DNA of 64,000 nucleotides, taken from the NCBI GenBank assembly GCA_963556195.1, contig OY744528.1:62929646-62993645 (forward strand). The letters run 5' to 3'. The translations under genes were made by a program, and so were the position numbers. The stretch is from Sepiola atlantica. Its lineage: Eukaryota; Mollusca; Cephalopoda; Sepiida; Sepiolidae. Under the pieces are notes generated by a model. It made no database searches, had not been told where the DNA came from, and worked only from the letters and a program-made list of their open reading frames with translations. Positions within the stretch are counted from its first letter, which is position 1, and each line of letters starts with the position of its first letter. This document shows positions 1-12,300 of this stretch, piece after piece.

Positions 1-20
1 CACGCGAACCCACATCCAAG

Positions 21-21
21 T

Positions 22-52
<31 letters not shown>

Positions 53-130
53 ATACATATACACACATATACGTGTGTTATGTATCTGTTTTATGTATGC
101 GGATGCCTATATGCATATATATGTGTGTGT
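21..130. repeat. (TA)n and (TG/TA)-rich simple sequence
   Basis: An uninterrupted TA run covers about 21-48 and is followed by degenerate TG/TA dinucleotide sequence. No coding potential. It sits just beyond the 3' side of the Penelope-like fossil on the minus strand. Confidence 0.85.
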
Positions 131-479
131 ATATGAGTTCTTGTTTATACACACCTACATATACGCATCCACACTCGTTTTTATATGTATGTAGATATGT
201 GTGATCTGTATGTTTTGTGAGTTGAGTTATGATCTGTTCAATGGGAATTTAGATATAAAGTTTTTTTTATGGTGTAAGCTGATAGGAATAATCTTGAGTT
301 TGAAAGATAGGCATGACCTTGAATTCACCCCTGCCGCATGAGTGTATATGCTGTGAAACACATACATTTCTTTTTTCTGAGATTTGTATGTTACTTTTAT
401 GTAAAGTATATGTATTGGTAAGTGTTTAGGTGACACCTATATATGTTTTGTTGCATGTTATGCATTCTAGTATATACAC

Positions 480-2110
480 CACATTTTTGGAGGTGAAGTT
501 TAATCTTTTTTTATTTTGAATGTTTGTGTTAGGTTTTTTAATGTGTATGATTTTCTCTCTATTATTGTGCCACAAACTCCAATTCTTTCTTTAGTGCATT
601 TTGTGACCCCTTGTATTATGTGTTGGTTGAGTTTGGATGAGGTTAAAATGTGGTTGAGGTTTTTTGGTTGACATTTTCTTTTTATTATTTTAGTTGTTTT
701 TAGTATGTTGTTTAGTTTGTTGTTTTGGTTGAGTGGGGCATGGTTTCCTGTTATCTCTGTGAATAGTTCTGGATTTTTTGTGTGCTAGTATCTGTTCTTT
801 GTTCCGTATTTTTTGGGTTTCGGAGTTGTTCTAATTGTATTTTCTCTGCTAGATCTATACCTTTGTGTATTAGTTGTCATGCATATCCACTTCTCGTAAA
901 AAGCTTTTCGTAGTTCCTCCAGTCGGTCAATTTGGATGTGTTTGTCACTGACTATAGCGCAGATTCAGCGTGATAGGACATAGGATATAGATTCCAGGCG
1001 GCTTTTGGAGATATAGTTAGGTTTCCGTTGGTTAGTGGTAGATGTCTGTGATAAAATGATTGTATTCAATATTAACATGTATATCTAGGAAGGGTAGTTC
1101 TTCGTGACTATGTTCTATGGTGAATTTTATGTTCAGGGTGTAGGTTTTGGAGTATATTGTGTAATTCATTGATGTTGCCCCATGTAGGTTCCTAAAGGAT
1201 GAAACAATCATCTAAATACCTTTTCCAAGATTTTATACAAAGAGTTATTATATTATCTCCATATATGTGTTCTATCTTTTCATATAAAATTTTGTCTCGT
1301 TAAGCCAGTGTTAGGTTAGCATATGTTGGTTTCATTTTAGTTCCCATTGCTGTACCTTATGTCTGAATGTAGTATTGTTAAGAATGATGTCTATACTGTC
1401 GATGATGAATTGTTTAGTAAATCTTCGATGTAATATTTGTGGGTGTTTGTCAATCCAGTATGATAGTGGCTGTTTGACTAAGTCATAAGGTATGTTGCTT
1501 TATAAGCTGCTAATGTCAAATGTAACTAACTCCGGGTTTACTGTTTATGGTAAGGAGCTTAGAAGGGGCATGTCGATGAATGGTTGTAATAAGATGTCCA
1601 TTAAGTTGTTAAGTCTGCTTATTCGGTATGCTGGTCCTACCATTATGCGTCTAAATGTTAGGTCACTGGGATTCGGGACACTAATATATTCTGATTGCTA
1701 TGTGTTGATTGTATTTCTTATCTCATTTGATTGGTGTATCTTAGGTAGTCCATAGAAAATGTTGGTTTTTATGTAGTCTGTTAGGGAATCTTTTACTTTC
1801 TTTGTTAGTATTTTATTGTATCTCGTGCAAAGTTTTGTGATTTTTGAAATGTTGGTATTGTCAATGTTGATACTAATTGGTTCGTAGTAGTCCTTATTTT
1901 CCAGTGCCTCTATGATTTTTATTTTGTAGTAATCTTTGTCCATGACGATTACAGCACTACCTTTGTCTGCTTCTTTTATAATTATGTTACAATCATTTCG
2001 GATGTAATCTAGTATTTGGTTTTATTTAAATGTTAGGTTACTGGTAGGCTTAGCTTTTCTCTTGGGCTTGATGTTCCAGACGTTTTCTAAAGAAAGGGTT
2101 TTGTTTTTTC
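480..2110 (-). pseudogene. Penelope-like element reverse transcriptase, decayed
   Basis: Read on the minus strand from about 2110 downward, this translates to a Penelope-like (PLE) reverse transcriptase. Residues MDKDYYKIKIIEALENKDYY near 1943-1880 are followed by YGLPKIH near 1755, which corresponds to the conserved LPKIHK motif of PLE enzymes. Near 1215-1195 the frame reads RYLDDC, the catalytic box. Recognisable PLE thumb-region sequence continues to about 840 and weakly to about 480. Several stop codons and frame changes interrupt the reading frame, so it is a fossil. PLE enzymes copy their RNA at nicked chromosomal ends and normally carry a C-terminal GIY-YIG nuclease. None is visible here, so the 3' part is lost or unrecognisable. 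The family call is firm; the exact ends are not. Confidence 0.8.
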
Positions 2111-2163
2111 GTATTGTTATGTTTATTAGAGAAATATGTTCATTTGGTTTTTGACTAATGGCT

Positions 2164-2172
2164 CATTGTTTA

Positions 2173-2244
<72 letters not shown>

Positions 2245-2253
2245 TAAACAATG
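2164..2253. repeat. Perfect palindrome around (TA)n
   Basis: CATTGTTTACCTA at 2164-2176 is mirrored by TAGGTAAACAATG at 2241-2253, with about 64 bp of uninterrupted TA between them. The whole 90 bp is self-complementary. It lies just upstream of the start of the minus-strand Penelope-like fossil. Confidence 0.9.
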
Positions 2254-2872
2254 CTATTTAAAATTCCAATGATTAAGTCTTTATTCTTATTTTTACTTTT
2301 GTCGGATAAAAAAATCCATGAAACTCTTCACAATTGTTACTCGCAGAAACCAACATGAATAGAACATATAATCACCAGAATATTTCACTCATGCATCTCA
2401 TCAGAATATAGCCAAACAACTTCCGGGAAAAATCCTCAAGCGAAAAATCCTCTAAACCTTTTTATGCATTTTCCACAGAAAACCATTCTCCAAAGGAACA
2501 ATAGGATCAATTAATAGACAACCAGCCATTTTGTATCCCCAATACGAAGCTACGATAAATACGGTCAACACCACCAACGATGCAAGCCAGAAAATCCAAA
2601 ATCCTATAAAATGTATTAAAAATATTGTATTTATTTAAAAGATGTTGTAAATAAAATACACATTAAAGATATAAACTCATATACCGTATTAAAAAGAAAA
2701 CAAATCACAAGGGAGTTAACTTATATAAGTCCCATAATTACTACGTTAATAATTATAGAGTACTCTCCCTTGCTTTAATTAAAAATCATGTGACAGATTC
2801 TATTGAATTAATATCTATAAACGAATTTTAAAAACATAATTAAGAAAACGTAAAGTGTATGATTATGCATAA

Positions 2873-2874
<2 letters not shown>
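2254..2874. other. AT-rich DNA, nothing recognised
   Basis: No open frame of note, no repeat shared with the rest of the window, and no RNA gene seen on either strand. Confidence 0.5.
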
Positions 2875-2921
<47 letters not shown>

Positions 2922-2925
<4 letters not shown>

Positions 2926-3166
2926 CGTCGAACACTCGATTGGTCTTCTGTATGATGCCTGCTTCTAGGTACATATAGATTTTAATTTCCCTTAAGTGCG
3001 TGACAGTTTCAGATGACCCCAAGAATAGGGAGACTGCTTGCAGATTCTAGGCTAACTTCTAGGTGAACCGGGTTCGCGCCTGACCCTCCTTTCCTGCACT
3101 GATGAGAGCTATAATCTTGAAACGCTATCGTCTTTAAGTAAAATAATTTAATATTTATTTATAACA

Positions 3167-3170
<4 letters not shown>
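2922..3170 (+). mobile_element. tRNA-like SINE with hammerhead motif, copy 1
   Basis: This 250 bp unit recurs on the minus strand at 63410-63650 and, 5'-truncated, at 49221-49325. It begins GTTCGTCGAACAC, contains a B-box-like GGGTTCGCGCC at about 3070-3080, and ends in an AT-rich tail that runs into (TA)n. (TA)n also abuts its 5' end, suggesting insertion into TA repeats. Just before the tail is a hammerhead ribozyme core, annotated separately. The tRNA-like part implies RNA polymerase III transcription by analogy with other SINEs. About 100 nt precede the tRNA-like part, so this is not a simple tRNA-headed SINE; the true 5' end is uncertain. Confidence 0.7.
3094..3138 (+). ncRNA. Hammerhead ribozyme motif, decayed
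   Basis: The order is CTGCA, CTGATGA, stem II, GAAAC, GCTATCGTC, TTTAAG. The conserved CUGAUGA and GAAA core boxes and the GUC cleavage triplet are all present. Stem II (GAGC with TCTT) and stem I (CTGCA with TTTAA) are weakened relative to the copy at 63425-63468, so self-cleavage is doubtful. Confidence 0.65.
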
Positions 3171-3206
<36 letters not shown>

Positions 3207-3296
3207 ACACACGAATAGATCGCATGCAAACATACCCAATTTGTCTAAATTGAGACATCAAAGAATAAAGTGACGAATATTATCAAACAATAAATC

Positions 3297-3298
<2 letters not shown>

Positions 3299-3382
<84 letters not shown>
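3299..3382. repeat. (TA)n microsatellite
   Basis: Two long TA tracts are interrupted by short AAA/TTT steps. It separates the SINE copy from dispersed repeat B. Confidence 0.95.
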
Positions 3383-3390
<8 letters not shown>

Positions 3391-3399
3391 GCAATTGTT

Positions 3400-3756
3400 A
3401 GCCATGTTTATGACGGCTGATAGCTAAAAACACGTGTCCATGTATTACGTTTATATACGTATAAAATTACTAAAAATATATATCAACGAAAGATACGTCC
3501 TATAACGTTTAGGGCGACTTATAATGCACTCGTCTGCATTACTCTTTATCACCTATAAAACCGATTACAAAAATACATTAAATACTTAGGTGATAAAAAC
3601 CGTACGTATTTCCGGGCAAAACTTCATTGTCCGTAAGTAAAACTTCAGGCTATAAACATTGATATCGAAGGTTTGATCCTTGTCCAAGTTAGCTATACTC
3701 AGGACGGCATATAGCCAAAAAGACGTGTATATGGATTACTTTTATGTACGTATGAA

Positions 3757-3765
<9 letters not shown>
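3400..3765 (+). repeat. Dispersed repeat B, two partial units
   Basis: Two related segments (3400-3470 and 3560-3765) share TAGCTAAAAA/TAGCCAAAAA, ACGTGT, then a TACGTAT-AAATTA ending. The same unit lies on the minus strand at about 63725-63870, where it again neighbours the hammerhead SINE. Function unknown; it looks like a second short retroposon. Confidence 0.6.
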
Positions 3766-3815
<50 letters not shown>

Positions 3816-3828
3816 TTAAGGTGTGATA

Positions 3829-3863
<35 letters not shown>

Positions 3864-3893
3864 ATCTCTCTCTCTCTCTATATATATATATTA
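3762..3893. repeat. Compound (TA)n(TC)n(TA)n
   Basis: A pure TA run (about 3762-3812), then a CT run with a few GT/AT interruptions (about 3831-3880), then TA again. Simple sequence only. Confidence 0.95.
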
Positions 3894-4129
3894 TTCGGTT
3901 CTCCACAAGATCATTCGAAAATCCGTTACTTTATTCCATTTCCTCAGTAAGATTAAGCAATAGATTAATAAATATTTTGGGCCAGCCACTGTGAAGTTCA
4001 TATGCCAAAAGTAGCAAGCCTTTGAGGTCGGCATAATGATGGGATTTGTGATTTTATTCATTACTTTTCGTATTAAGCATGGACGTACGAAAATCAGCGA
4101 GTATCGCTAAAGGAGAAATAACTAAAGAA

Positions 4130-5630
4130 CACTTAGTCATGTCCTCGATACAGAGCCTATATCGATTATGTCATTATTCTAGATAAGTCCAAAGTTGATG
4201 GCGATACGACAATACTACAGCCTCTTCATACGGTCAAGAATGAAAGTGAAACTTAAGAAGAGCCGAAACCTATCAATATGTAAAAGTTATGTCAAGAAGA
4301 TACACTTTCAAATTTTTGGTACTGTAATCCCAACTGTCAAGTAAAAATCAGTAAAAAGACTCGACGACTTTATGACATTTCGTGGATTGATCGGCATCGA
4401 CGCACAGAAGTATAGAAAATTGCACTGAAAGCACTTAAGGCGATTTATAAGACTTCCCCTCTGGGATTATCTATATCGTTTACTTTCCCGTTTTTTTTGT
4501 TGACATTGCAGGTAAATGAAATTGCACTCTCACGAATAGAGCGAATACAGCAACCTATTAATAAATATGTATGCCCTCACTGGTAGACTCTACACTCATG
4601 ATGCCGTAGACCTGCAATCCCCTCTTCTCTCTAGTAGTAGAGGTCGAAAAGGAACGCCTTCACATGGTGCTCAGAGATTCATCCGATGACTTTATCCACA
4701 AAGCTGGCACTAAGTGCTCTGCCATAGAAGGAGTATAAGAAGCTGAACCCAATGTTCGAAGTAAGGAGATAATAGGAGTAACCCGAGCCAATCTAGCTGG
4801 CATGTGAATGTCGACGAATACCGTCTAATCTAAAGAATGCCCAAGAGGTAAAAAGAGTATATTGATAGCAGAAACCTTTCTCAAGCGAAGCAGTTTAATT
4901 GGACAACATGAAATCAATTGAGCAGTTTAGGATTACACGGAATGTTTTGATGTCTATGGAGTTTCGAACACTCTTATTTTCCCTGCGATCTACGTATGAT
5001 CTCTTGCCAAGCGCAACTAACCTCAAGTTTTGGGGATACAGCGAATTTGATATTTGTAGTTTGTGCCAAACAGATCAAGGGACATTTCGTGATCTACTCT
5101 GTGTGCGTGTTACAATTCTCTATAGATATACACTTGGCGCCACAATTAAGTACTGAAAGTGGTCGCCGACATTATCGCTATTCAATGGGAAACTGTTTAT
5201 TAGCAGCTACCTGTAGTAACCCAGAAGGTGTTTATCTGTTTCGCACGAAAGGTGTATCTTCACTCCGGAAAACCAGGAAAAACATTAACATGAAGTTGTT
5301 AAACCAAGCAAGTGACTGAAGGATGTCAGTAGATGCGTCCACACACCTAAACTGTCCAGTGCGCATCCTCCGGACCAATCAACGTCCTGACTTCGTGGTG
5401 TTTTCTAACTTGAATAAATGTTTCCTTCTGGCGGAGCTAACTGCCCCCTCGAAGAAAAACACACTGAGGAGGCACATGAGCGAAGGGCGAATCGAGAATT
5501 GGACATGACAAGCGGTACCAATAAAAGTCGGACGACGTGGTCTCATTGAACGGTCAACCACTTCCTTCCAATTCAGAATAGGTATGGATGACTGGTCGCT
5601 AAATGCAACCATCTAACAGATTAACTATGT
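4130..5630 (+). pseudogene. Decayed LINE 3' half with RLE-like motif
   Basis: The best-preserved part begins near 4975 with LLFSLRSTYDLLPS, then ICSLCQ (a CxxC knuckle remnant), and continues in shifting frames. Near 5225 it reads KTRKNINMKLLNQASD, then RPDFVVFSN at about 5380, a short gap, and LAELTAP at about 5440. It ends VGRRGLIERS at about 5530. The arrangement of a knuckle, RPD, then ELT matches the C-terminal region of LINEs whose nuclease is restriction-like (PD-(D/E)xK type; R2/NeSL-like by inference). Stops and frame changes occur throughout, and upstream sequence to about 4130 is only faintly recognisable. The clade assignment is tentative. Confidence 0.6.
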
Positions 5631-5639
5631 TACTTAACA

Positions 5640-7640
5640 GACATCCAGTTTGATCTTGGTAAAGCCACAAATAAAATATCATGAAGTATCGTGAACGCTC
5701 TTGTGAGAAAGTGATAACATGCGAACGAGACAACCACGATAAAACGCTATAAAAAATTTTATCTACAGAAAAGATCAGAATAAAACAAATAATATCCTGT
5801 CCGGTTATCAAAGCTGTCGGTCGCGTCACAGAAACCGTGTTAGCACCCATACTTGTCGACTGACGAAGACAGGGTAAAGTACGTGCAATCGTACGTTGTA
5901 TAGAGAAATACACAGACACACACATACACACACATACACACACACAATTCATATATATATATATTTTAATATAAATATAAATAAAAAATCTACTGCATTG
6001 TTTTGACTTATTATAACCGTCATATATTCAAATTCACAATGCTTTAACAAGAAACTAATTTTCAATACTTCGCGCTGTCAGACGCTTCTCTTGACCAAAT
6101 ATTACCTTGACGCCGTATCAACAGCATGGATATCCAACTTTTAGCAACGGTGCTAACTTTATTTTCTAAAAAATGTTACTTAAAAGAAAGAAGAGGAAAA
6201 AAGTTAAAATTTCTTTAAACTTTTGCTGATGCTAGTTTCAAATAAGTTTCAAAATAAATTTAGAAAATATATAAAAACTACCATATTTTTTCATAGGTGT
6301 TTATTAAGCATTAAATGCGATTGAACATTACGTACATGGAAGAATATACAATTTCCATATTATTTTAATTGGACACGTGGTTGAAAGAATAGAAATATCA
6401 GTGACTGTTAATAAAACTATAGATTTCTGAAAAATTCACTAAAATAAAGAAAACGATCGCTAAGTTCACAGCTAATTTTCACTAAAATAACAGAAACTTA
6501 AAACATATTTATCTTATTTTTATTATATGATTTAAAACATGTATACATCTAGAACAGAGTTGACTGTATGTATGTATGCGTGTAGCGGCATCACAGTCAA
6601 CTGTTTAATCTATGAGCCAAACAAACCGCAAATTTGGAATCGACACCTTCGATTCGATGTTCTTATCGATGTCAGAATTTGTGAAATCTTTTTAAAACCT
6701 CATTATTCAAAATTAAAATTACATAAAAATAACATTAAAAACAAATGTTCCGACATGTTTAGCGTTCGCTTTTCAAGCTGACTGAAGAACAAACTTCTGA
6801 ATCTTATTACCACCAGAAAGAAAATAAATAAACATAAAAATACGTCAAGATTGTGTTTTTTATCAAATCATCGTAAACAGTTGCCATTCATTTAAAAAAA
6901 TTACAAATGAACCTTTTCTTTATGTTTTTTAAAAATTTATTTTTAACAAACTGACTATTTTAGATCTGTGCGAAATTTGTATCCCTACGTCGAACTCATA
7001 AACAATGTATGTAAGTTACAACTACAAAATATTTGCATTTGATCGGTAATCGTGTAGATAAAGCGTTCAACTTTATTTCCAATATGTTATGCCAAGTTCC
7101 AAGAATCAAATCTCACAGTAAAGAATTTATTATTTTTCTATAGCGTTCCAGATATTTCCTAGTCGATATCGATCATCACCATAAACCTGAATAATGCTCT
7201 ACTTCATTATATCTTTGTCATTTTATTGCAATTTAAAATAACAAAAACATACTTTTTTCATTTGAACTGACGCGCAGAAGAGAAATAATTATGACACCTG
7301 ACGTTGACGGGTATTTCGACTAGTACCATTATAATCTGGCGTGATACAGCTATACAGTCTGCTACTCTCACGTTCGAATGACACAGCGCAACAGAAAATA
7401 TTTTTGTCGAGTAAGGAAGGTAATAAAGAATCACTGGTTTTAATGTTTACATTGATTTGAACTAATTAAGTATTGGAAATTGAAATATTGTTCAACGTTA
7501 GTTCATAACATTTTTAGTTGCATCATTTACAGGTTTTAAGTGGTTATGTTCGATGTAATGTTAGAGACGGTAATGGTTGGTAACAAAAAATACGAACACA
7601 ACAACAACAGATTGCCGCTGGAAGTTGATGAATGTGCTGG
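5640..7640. other. AT-rich DNA with no recognised gene
   Basis: Contains a short (CA)n/(TA)n stretch at about 5908-5965, otherwise non-repetitive AT-rich sequence. Open frames at 5599-5952 and 6539-6781 lack recognisable motifs and do not look coding. The first 300 bp may be 3' UTR of the preceding LINE fossil. Confidence 0.5.
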
Positions 7641-7644
7641 TAAT

Positions 7645-8165
7645 CTCTATCTATATATAGCTAGGTATGTATATATATTTGTATGTACAGGATTCACTCA
7701 TTAACTAATGAAACAATCGTTACAAATTTCGGAACACCTGCAAGGCGTAAGGGATCTAAATCTGGTCTATTTTTAGTTTAATTAAGGTTTATGCTAATGG
7801 GTAAAAACAGTGTGGAAGCCCTTCGTGAAAATTCAGATACATCCGATTTTTGTGAAAATTTAAAAATAGGTATTAGATATTAATTAATGATTATTCCAAA
7901 ATATCAGTTTCTTTAGAATATTTAAAAGGGGTATTAATGTGCATAATATGGACACATCATTCTATTTGAAAATACAAATATATCAGTTTTGCACTTAGTT
8001 TGATATACACTCATTTGACACCAATTAAGCAAGATTCTCAGAATTTCAATGTTTCTTAAAACCCCTTAAGCTAAAGTCTTAAATTTTCGACATTTTCCAG
8101 AATCAAAACCAATTAATAGAACTTGATCACAATTAGAATAAGGATTATAGACATATGGTTTGGAA
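7645..8165 (+). repeat. Dispersed repeat A, copy 1
   Basis: The longest copy of a ~520 bp non-coding family also at 18455-18860 (minus), 25075-25330 (partial) and 45678-46180. Landmarks in order: TCTCTAT near the start, TTGTATGTAC, GGATTCACTC, TTCGTGAAAATTCA and a closing AGAATCAAAACCA-like segment. Copies are about 65-75% alike by eye. The TCTCTATATATA-type beginning resembles 5' ends of non-autonomous Helitrons, but no matching 3' terminus was found, so the class is open. Confidence 0.65.
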
Positions 8166-9598
8166 TGATTATATTTTAATTTTTATAAGGGAGAAGAAAA
8201 GGGGTTACGAAAGTGTTCTGTTCGAGTAATTAATTTTATTCCTTCTGGGATGGATATACTTCGAGTACTAATTATCATAATGATAATTCGTAATAACTAT
8301 TACGATGACGAAAACTGATAGAAATAGGGTTGGATTTGGAATGTGGGTCAAAAAGCGTTTTTGATATTCGGGTATTAATTTCATAGATATAAGGTAACAG
8401 TCGATTTGAAACTTAAGCATTTTTCGTTTGGAATAAGGAATACCTAAAAAAATAATTTGGAAAATACGATCCGCAATTGAACAACGGCTAAATGCAGATT
8501 TTTACCGAGTCTCAAGGACTTCCCGTCCACTTACTTCTCATAAGAGGACAGAAGAGGCATCCAAAATTCACAGAGAGACGAGTGTAAGAAAAAATGTCCA
8601 CATATTTCAACAATAAAAGTTAGCAATGAAAAATAGTTTTGGTGTTTTCAACTCTTCGTTTGTGAACACCCCCACGAGAGAAGATGCGTCGAAAAAGGCT
8701 TGGAGGATTCACCAACTGAAGATAGACAAGAATATGTTGCTTTTTCAGTTTATGTAACGTGGCATCCTAAACGAAGTTATTGGCTCTGTGACTTATGAGA
8801 AGCAACGTAACACCTAATCATTTTAGGAGCTTTACAGACCTTCATGTGTCACACCGAAAAGTACATTAGGGACCAATACATTGCACATAGCTCTATAAAA
8901 ACATTAATATTTCTTTATTAACTGTTTTTACACGTTTATGTAATTATGTTCTTTCGTATATGTTTTACGATTGCGTACTCGAACGTCTTCAATTTAAGGA
9001 TGGATAAAAGAGTCAGAAAGAATTCAGTGTCAGAGGCTGGATAAACTGAATTCGTCTTCACGTTTTGCGTTCTGGTGTTGTATCGCTCCCATAACTTCGT
9101 TTACTTTTTTTAACGTATCACAGCAACGCCTAGCGTGAAATGAGATGCATTCTGATATTGTAATTACACATCCTAGAATTGGTTTAGAATATCGTCGCAT
9201 GATATATTATGTGACACGATGAGGTATTTTATTAGTGGGATATTAGTTGGTTAATTAAGTTTATTTAATTAGGGAATTCTATAGAAATAGGGGTCGACAC
9301 ACTTTTTAGTGAGAAATGTAGACAAATATCATTTCAGTTTTGCCATTTAAAACTGACGATTACATGCGTAAGTTATGTTTATACGGCGAAAAGGTTATAT
9401 TTCCCGTTTTGAAATGAAATCCGGAAGGAACACCTATATGATTCTGGATATCTTGATTTAAATTATCAAAACAATAATTTTAGAAAAAGTTATACCAATC
9501 CTAAATAAAAAAAATGCGAAACGATCTGTGATTGGTTAGCCAATCAGAATAATCGCCTGAAGAAAATTCTTGATAAAAAACTAACTCTTTAGGGGTAT

Positions 9599-9600
<2 letters not shown>
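8166..9600. other. AT-rich DNA with no recognised gene
   Basis: No motif-bearing open frame, tandem repeat or dispersed family seen. Confidence 0.5.

Positions 9601-9650
<50 letters not shown>
9601..9650. repeat. (GA)n microsatellite
   Basis: About 25 uninterrupted GA units flanked by unique sequence. Confidence 0.97.
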
Positions 9651-9653
<3 letters not shown>

Positions 9654-10929
9654 GTCACACACAAAAATGTAAAAAGACTAAGTCATTCTACTTCAACCGC
9701 CTCTAAGGCAGAGGTGCGCAAAGAAAACATCCCAGTTCCTCAACCAAGACTTTGCACCAGTCAAATTTCTAAACTTATCTTTTCTCCCCAACAAGAGCGA
9801 CACTACATTTTGTTTTATACATAACATTACACCACTGAGGCCAATAAATATTTCTTATTATCCTTGGCGAGTTCTTCTTGTTTCTGAGTTGCCGACCGGT
9901 GAAACCAATTACCCAAGTATCCAACTAAATTGTGTCCACATCAACTTTCTGTGCTTGTTTTAAACACAGATCATCCAGTCGAAACTCATGTGCTCATCGC
10001 AACGTCCTCTCTTTCTCACTGTGACGTCACAGTTACACGTGTTCTCATTAAAATCGCGGGAACCTTACATAAATACTTTGAATAACCATTTTTCAACTTT
10101 TATAAACGATCGCCGGTTACAACATGGCAACATAAAAATATGTTAGTATCAGATTGTTTTTCTTTCTTTTCAAAATATCTACTAATACCTGTCCGAAGAA
10201 CAGCAGATTAATCCATTCCTCAATCTTAACATGGAAACAACAATAATAAAAAAAACACTAATTAACACATTTGCATCTACAGTAATCTTCTACCTTCTTC
10301 TCTATATAAAATTCAATGTTTGTTTCTATGTTATAGAAATCGATAGGTTAACAGTAGAAAATATTCAAATAAGTTTCAATAAAAGTTCATTTTTTCAGAA
10401 AATCTAGACACCATTGAATTTCTCCTTCCATTCCATCTAGATTCGCTAGAGGCGATTATCGGTTGTTCAGTCAATAACATAACTGAAATATATTAGAACG
10501 TAAAGAAACGAAATCAATTATTTAAAATAGATTTGTTCGTAGTATGAAACAAAAATAAAATGAAACAAAAATATCCGTGACAAATGTATTTAAAAATGTT
10601 TAAATATGTAAATGATTATTTTATTGGTATTTTAAAGATTTAAAATTATTAAAGAATTAAAGGAATTTGTTTCGATTCATTGCAGCTATTAAGAAACGGA
10701 AACGCAAAGAAACGCATCATCAAGAAGTAGTTTTTTAAGACCACCGCACTTCATATTAGAAATGTTATTTTCAACTATTCCTTTAAAGCAAAACTGGTAA
10801 ACATGATATTTTAAACTACTTTTCCTAAGAAAACTTCTGATCCGCAACACACGTGGATATCGAATAAAACATCTTTTTGTTTCATAAAATAAATGCGATT
10901 GTTGAAAAATAGTGTCAACAGACATCTAT
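9651..10929. other. AT-rich DNA with no recognised gene
   Basis: No convincing feature. The minus-strand frame at 10689-10925 has no recognisable motif and overlaps another chance frame. A TCTTCTCTATATAAA segment at about 10294 resembles the beginnings of repeat A but soon diverges. Confidence 0.45.
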
Positions 10930-11095
10930 TTAATGACTTGGAATTCAGAAAAAATACGCGGACTGATGGCCTGGGTGTGCCGAGTTCGAATCCAGTTCGT
11001 TCCACTTAAGCCCCCACCTGACCTTGTGTCTAACCTCCTGGAGATGAGGTAAATAAAATACTTACAGATTAAATCTATTTACAATTACTTTTATT
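10930..11095 (+). mobile_element. tRNA-like SINE remnant
   Basis: GAGTTCGAATCC at about 10979-10990 fits the RNA polymerase III B box, and the sequence ends in AAATAAAATACTTACA, a 3' tail of the kind found on molluscan tRNA-derived SINEs. The A box is not clear, and no cloverleaf can be folded with confidence, so a functional tRNA gene is rejected. Confidence 0.45.
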
Positions 11096-11889
11096 CGGTT
11101 AAAGTTATTAACTATTTATTTTCTTCTGTTTAATATACTCATCCAAATAAAATTAACATATTAATAGAGCAGATGACATCAGTAAAAATATAATGGAATA
11201 CAACCAAGGCGATACTTATACCAGGCCAGGTAAACGTACGGGGCCCACGACTTGAGGCGGACATATGAAGACCAAAATTACAACTAAATAATAATTACTT
11301 AGAAAAGTTTTAGTAATGAATTTATTAGTAACTAGCAGGATCCGTGCCCCGACGTTGCCCATGGAAAATATAAAAGAATGACTGAACTATAAACACATAT
11401 CCGTAAAACAGGAATTAAAAAAGGAAATATTTTAGCTTTTAGAATGAAGATTACTTTCCTATATTAATTATACGTACAATGAGCACCAACTTCCGGGTCA
11501 TTTAGCAGTAATATAGAGATGTAGAACAATTTTTATTTCAATATTTTAGAGAAATCAAAATGTGTGCTAGATGGAGGTATGTGTGTGTTAACTAAGCTTA
11601 TATTTTTATTTTATTTCTTTTTTGGGAGGTGGGTGGAATTTTTCTTTCCTACAATAAAATAAAGAACATATATTGAATGGTTAAGGATACATTTCTTTTC
11701 TCCCCTCCCTATTTTTTGTGTGTGAATAGGGAAAGGGGAAAGTTAATTTTTTAGGTGCTTTTTAGGAATTGGTATCCGGAAATTTGCAGTCGCCGTCGTG
11801 ACGTAACTAGTTCCGACTTTCTGGAGAAAGCCGAATCAAGTTCCGTTATTTCTGCACAATACGAACAAAATAAACCGACTTTTAAACCT
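11096..11889. other. AT-rich DNA with no recognised gene
   Basis: No supported feature. Confidence 0.45.
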
Positions 11890-12300
11890 CAAACTAAACA
11901 TTAGTTTATGGTGAGATTAAGGTTCGTTAAGGGTTTGTTTGGTCGCTAATTTAAGAATTACCCCCCCCCAAAAAAAAACAATTTAAAAAACTTGAAAATT
12001 TTTGAAAAGTAAGTCCCCTTTATATTTAAAAAAAAAAAAATAATTTGGATGAGTAAAAAAATGCCCCCACCTCAATTTTCTCGTCCCAAAATTGAGAAAC
12101 CATTCGGCTATATGTTTCGATTTGCCGCTAACGAGGTTGAAAGTGGGTGCCCATTTTACGTTAAATTTATATAGGAAATTGCTCTCTCACCATAAAATCT
12201 AAAAAAAAATTTTTTTTTATTTTCTATTTTGCGGAGTTTTTACAGATGTTTACATGTAATCGCTCCCTCCACCCCCAAAGATATTCGAATTTGAAGGTTT
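11890..12300 (+). repeat. Dispersed repeat D, copy 1
   Basis: Shares order and sequence with 53100-53410: a C-run followed by A-rich sequence, then CATTTTACGTTAAATTTATA, then a TAAAATCTAAAA segment and a T-rich stretch followed by ACATG. Divergence is high. No coding capacity and no termini identified. Confidence 0.5.

Noticed and set aside
9708..9735. hAT-like terminus CAGAGGTGCGCAAAG
   Set aside because: No inverse partner or 8 bp duplication was found within reach.
10960..11000. tRNA gene suggested by GAGTTCGAATCC
   Set aside because: No acceptor stem or D-arm folds around it; it is a SINE remnant.
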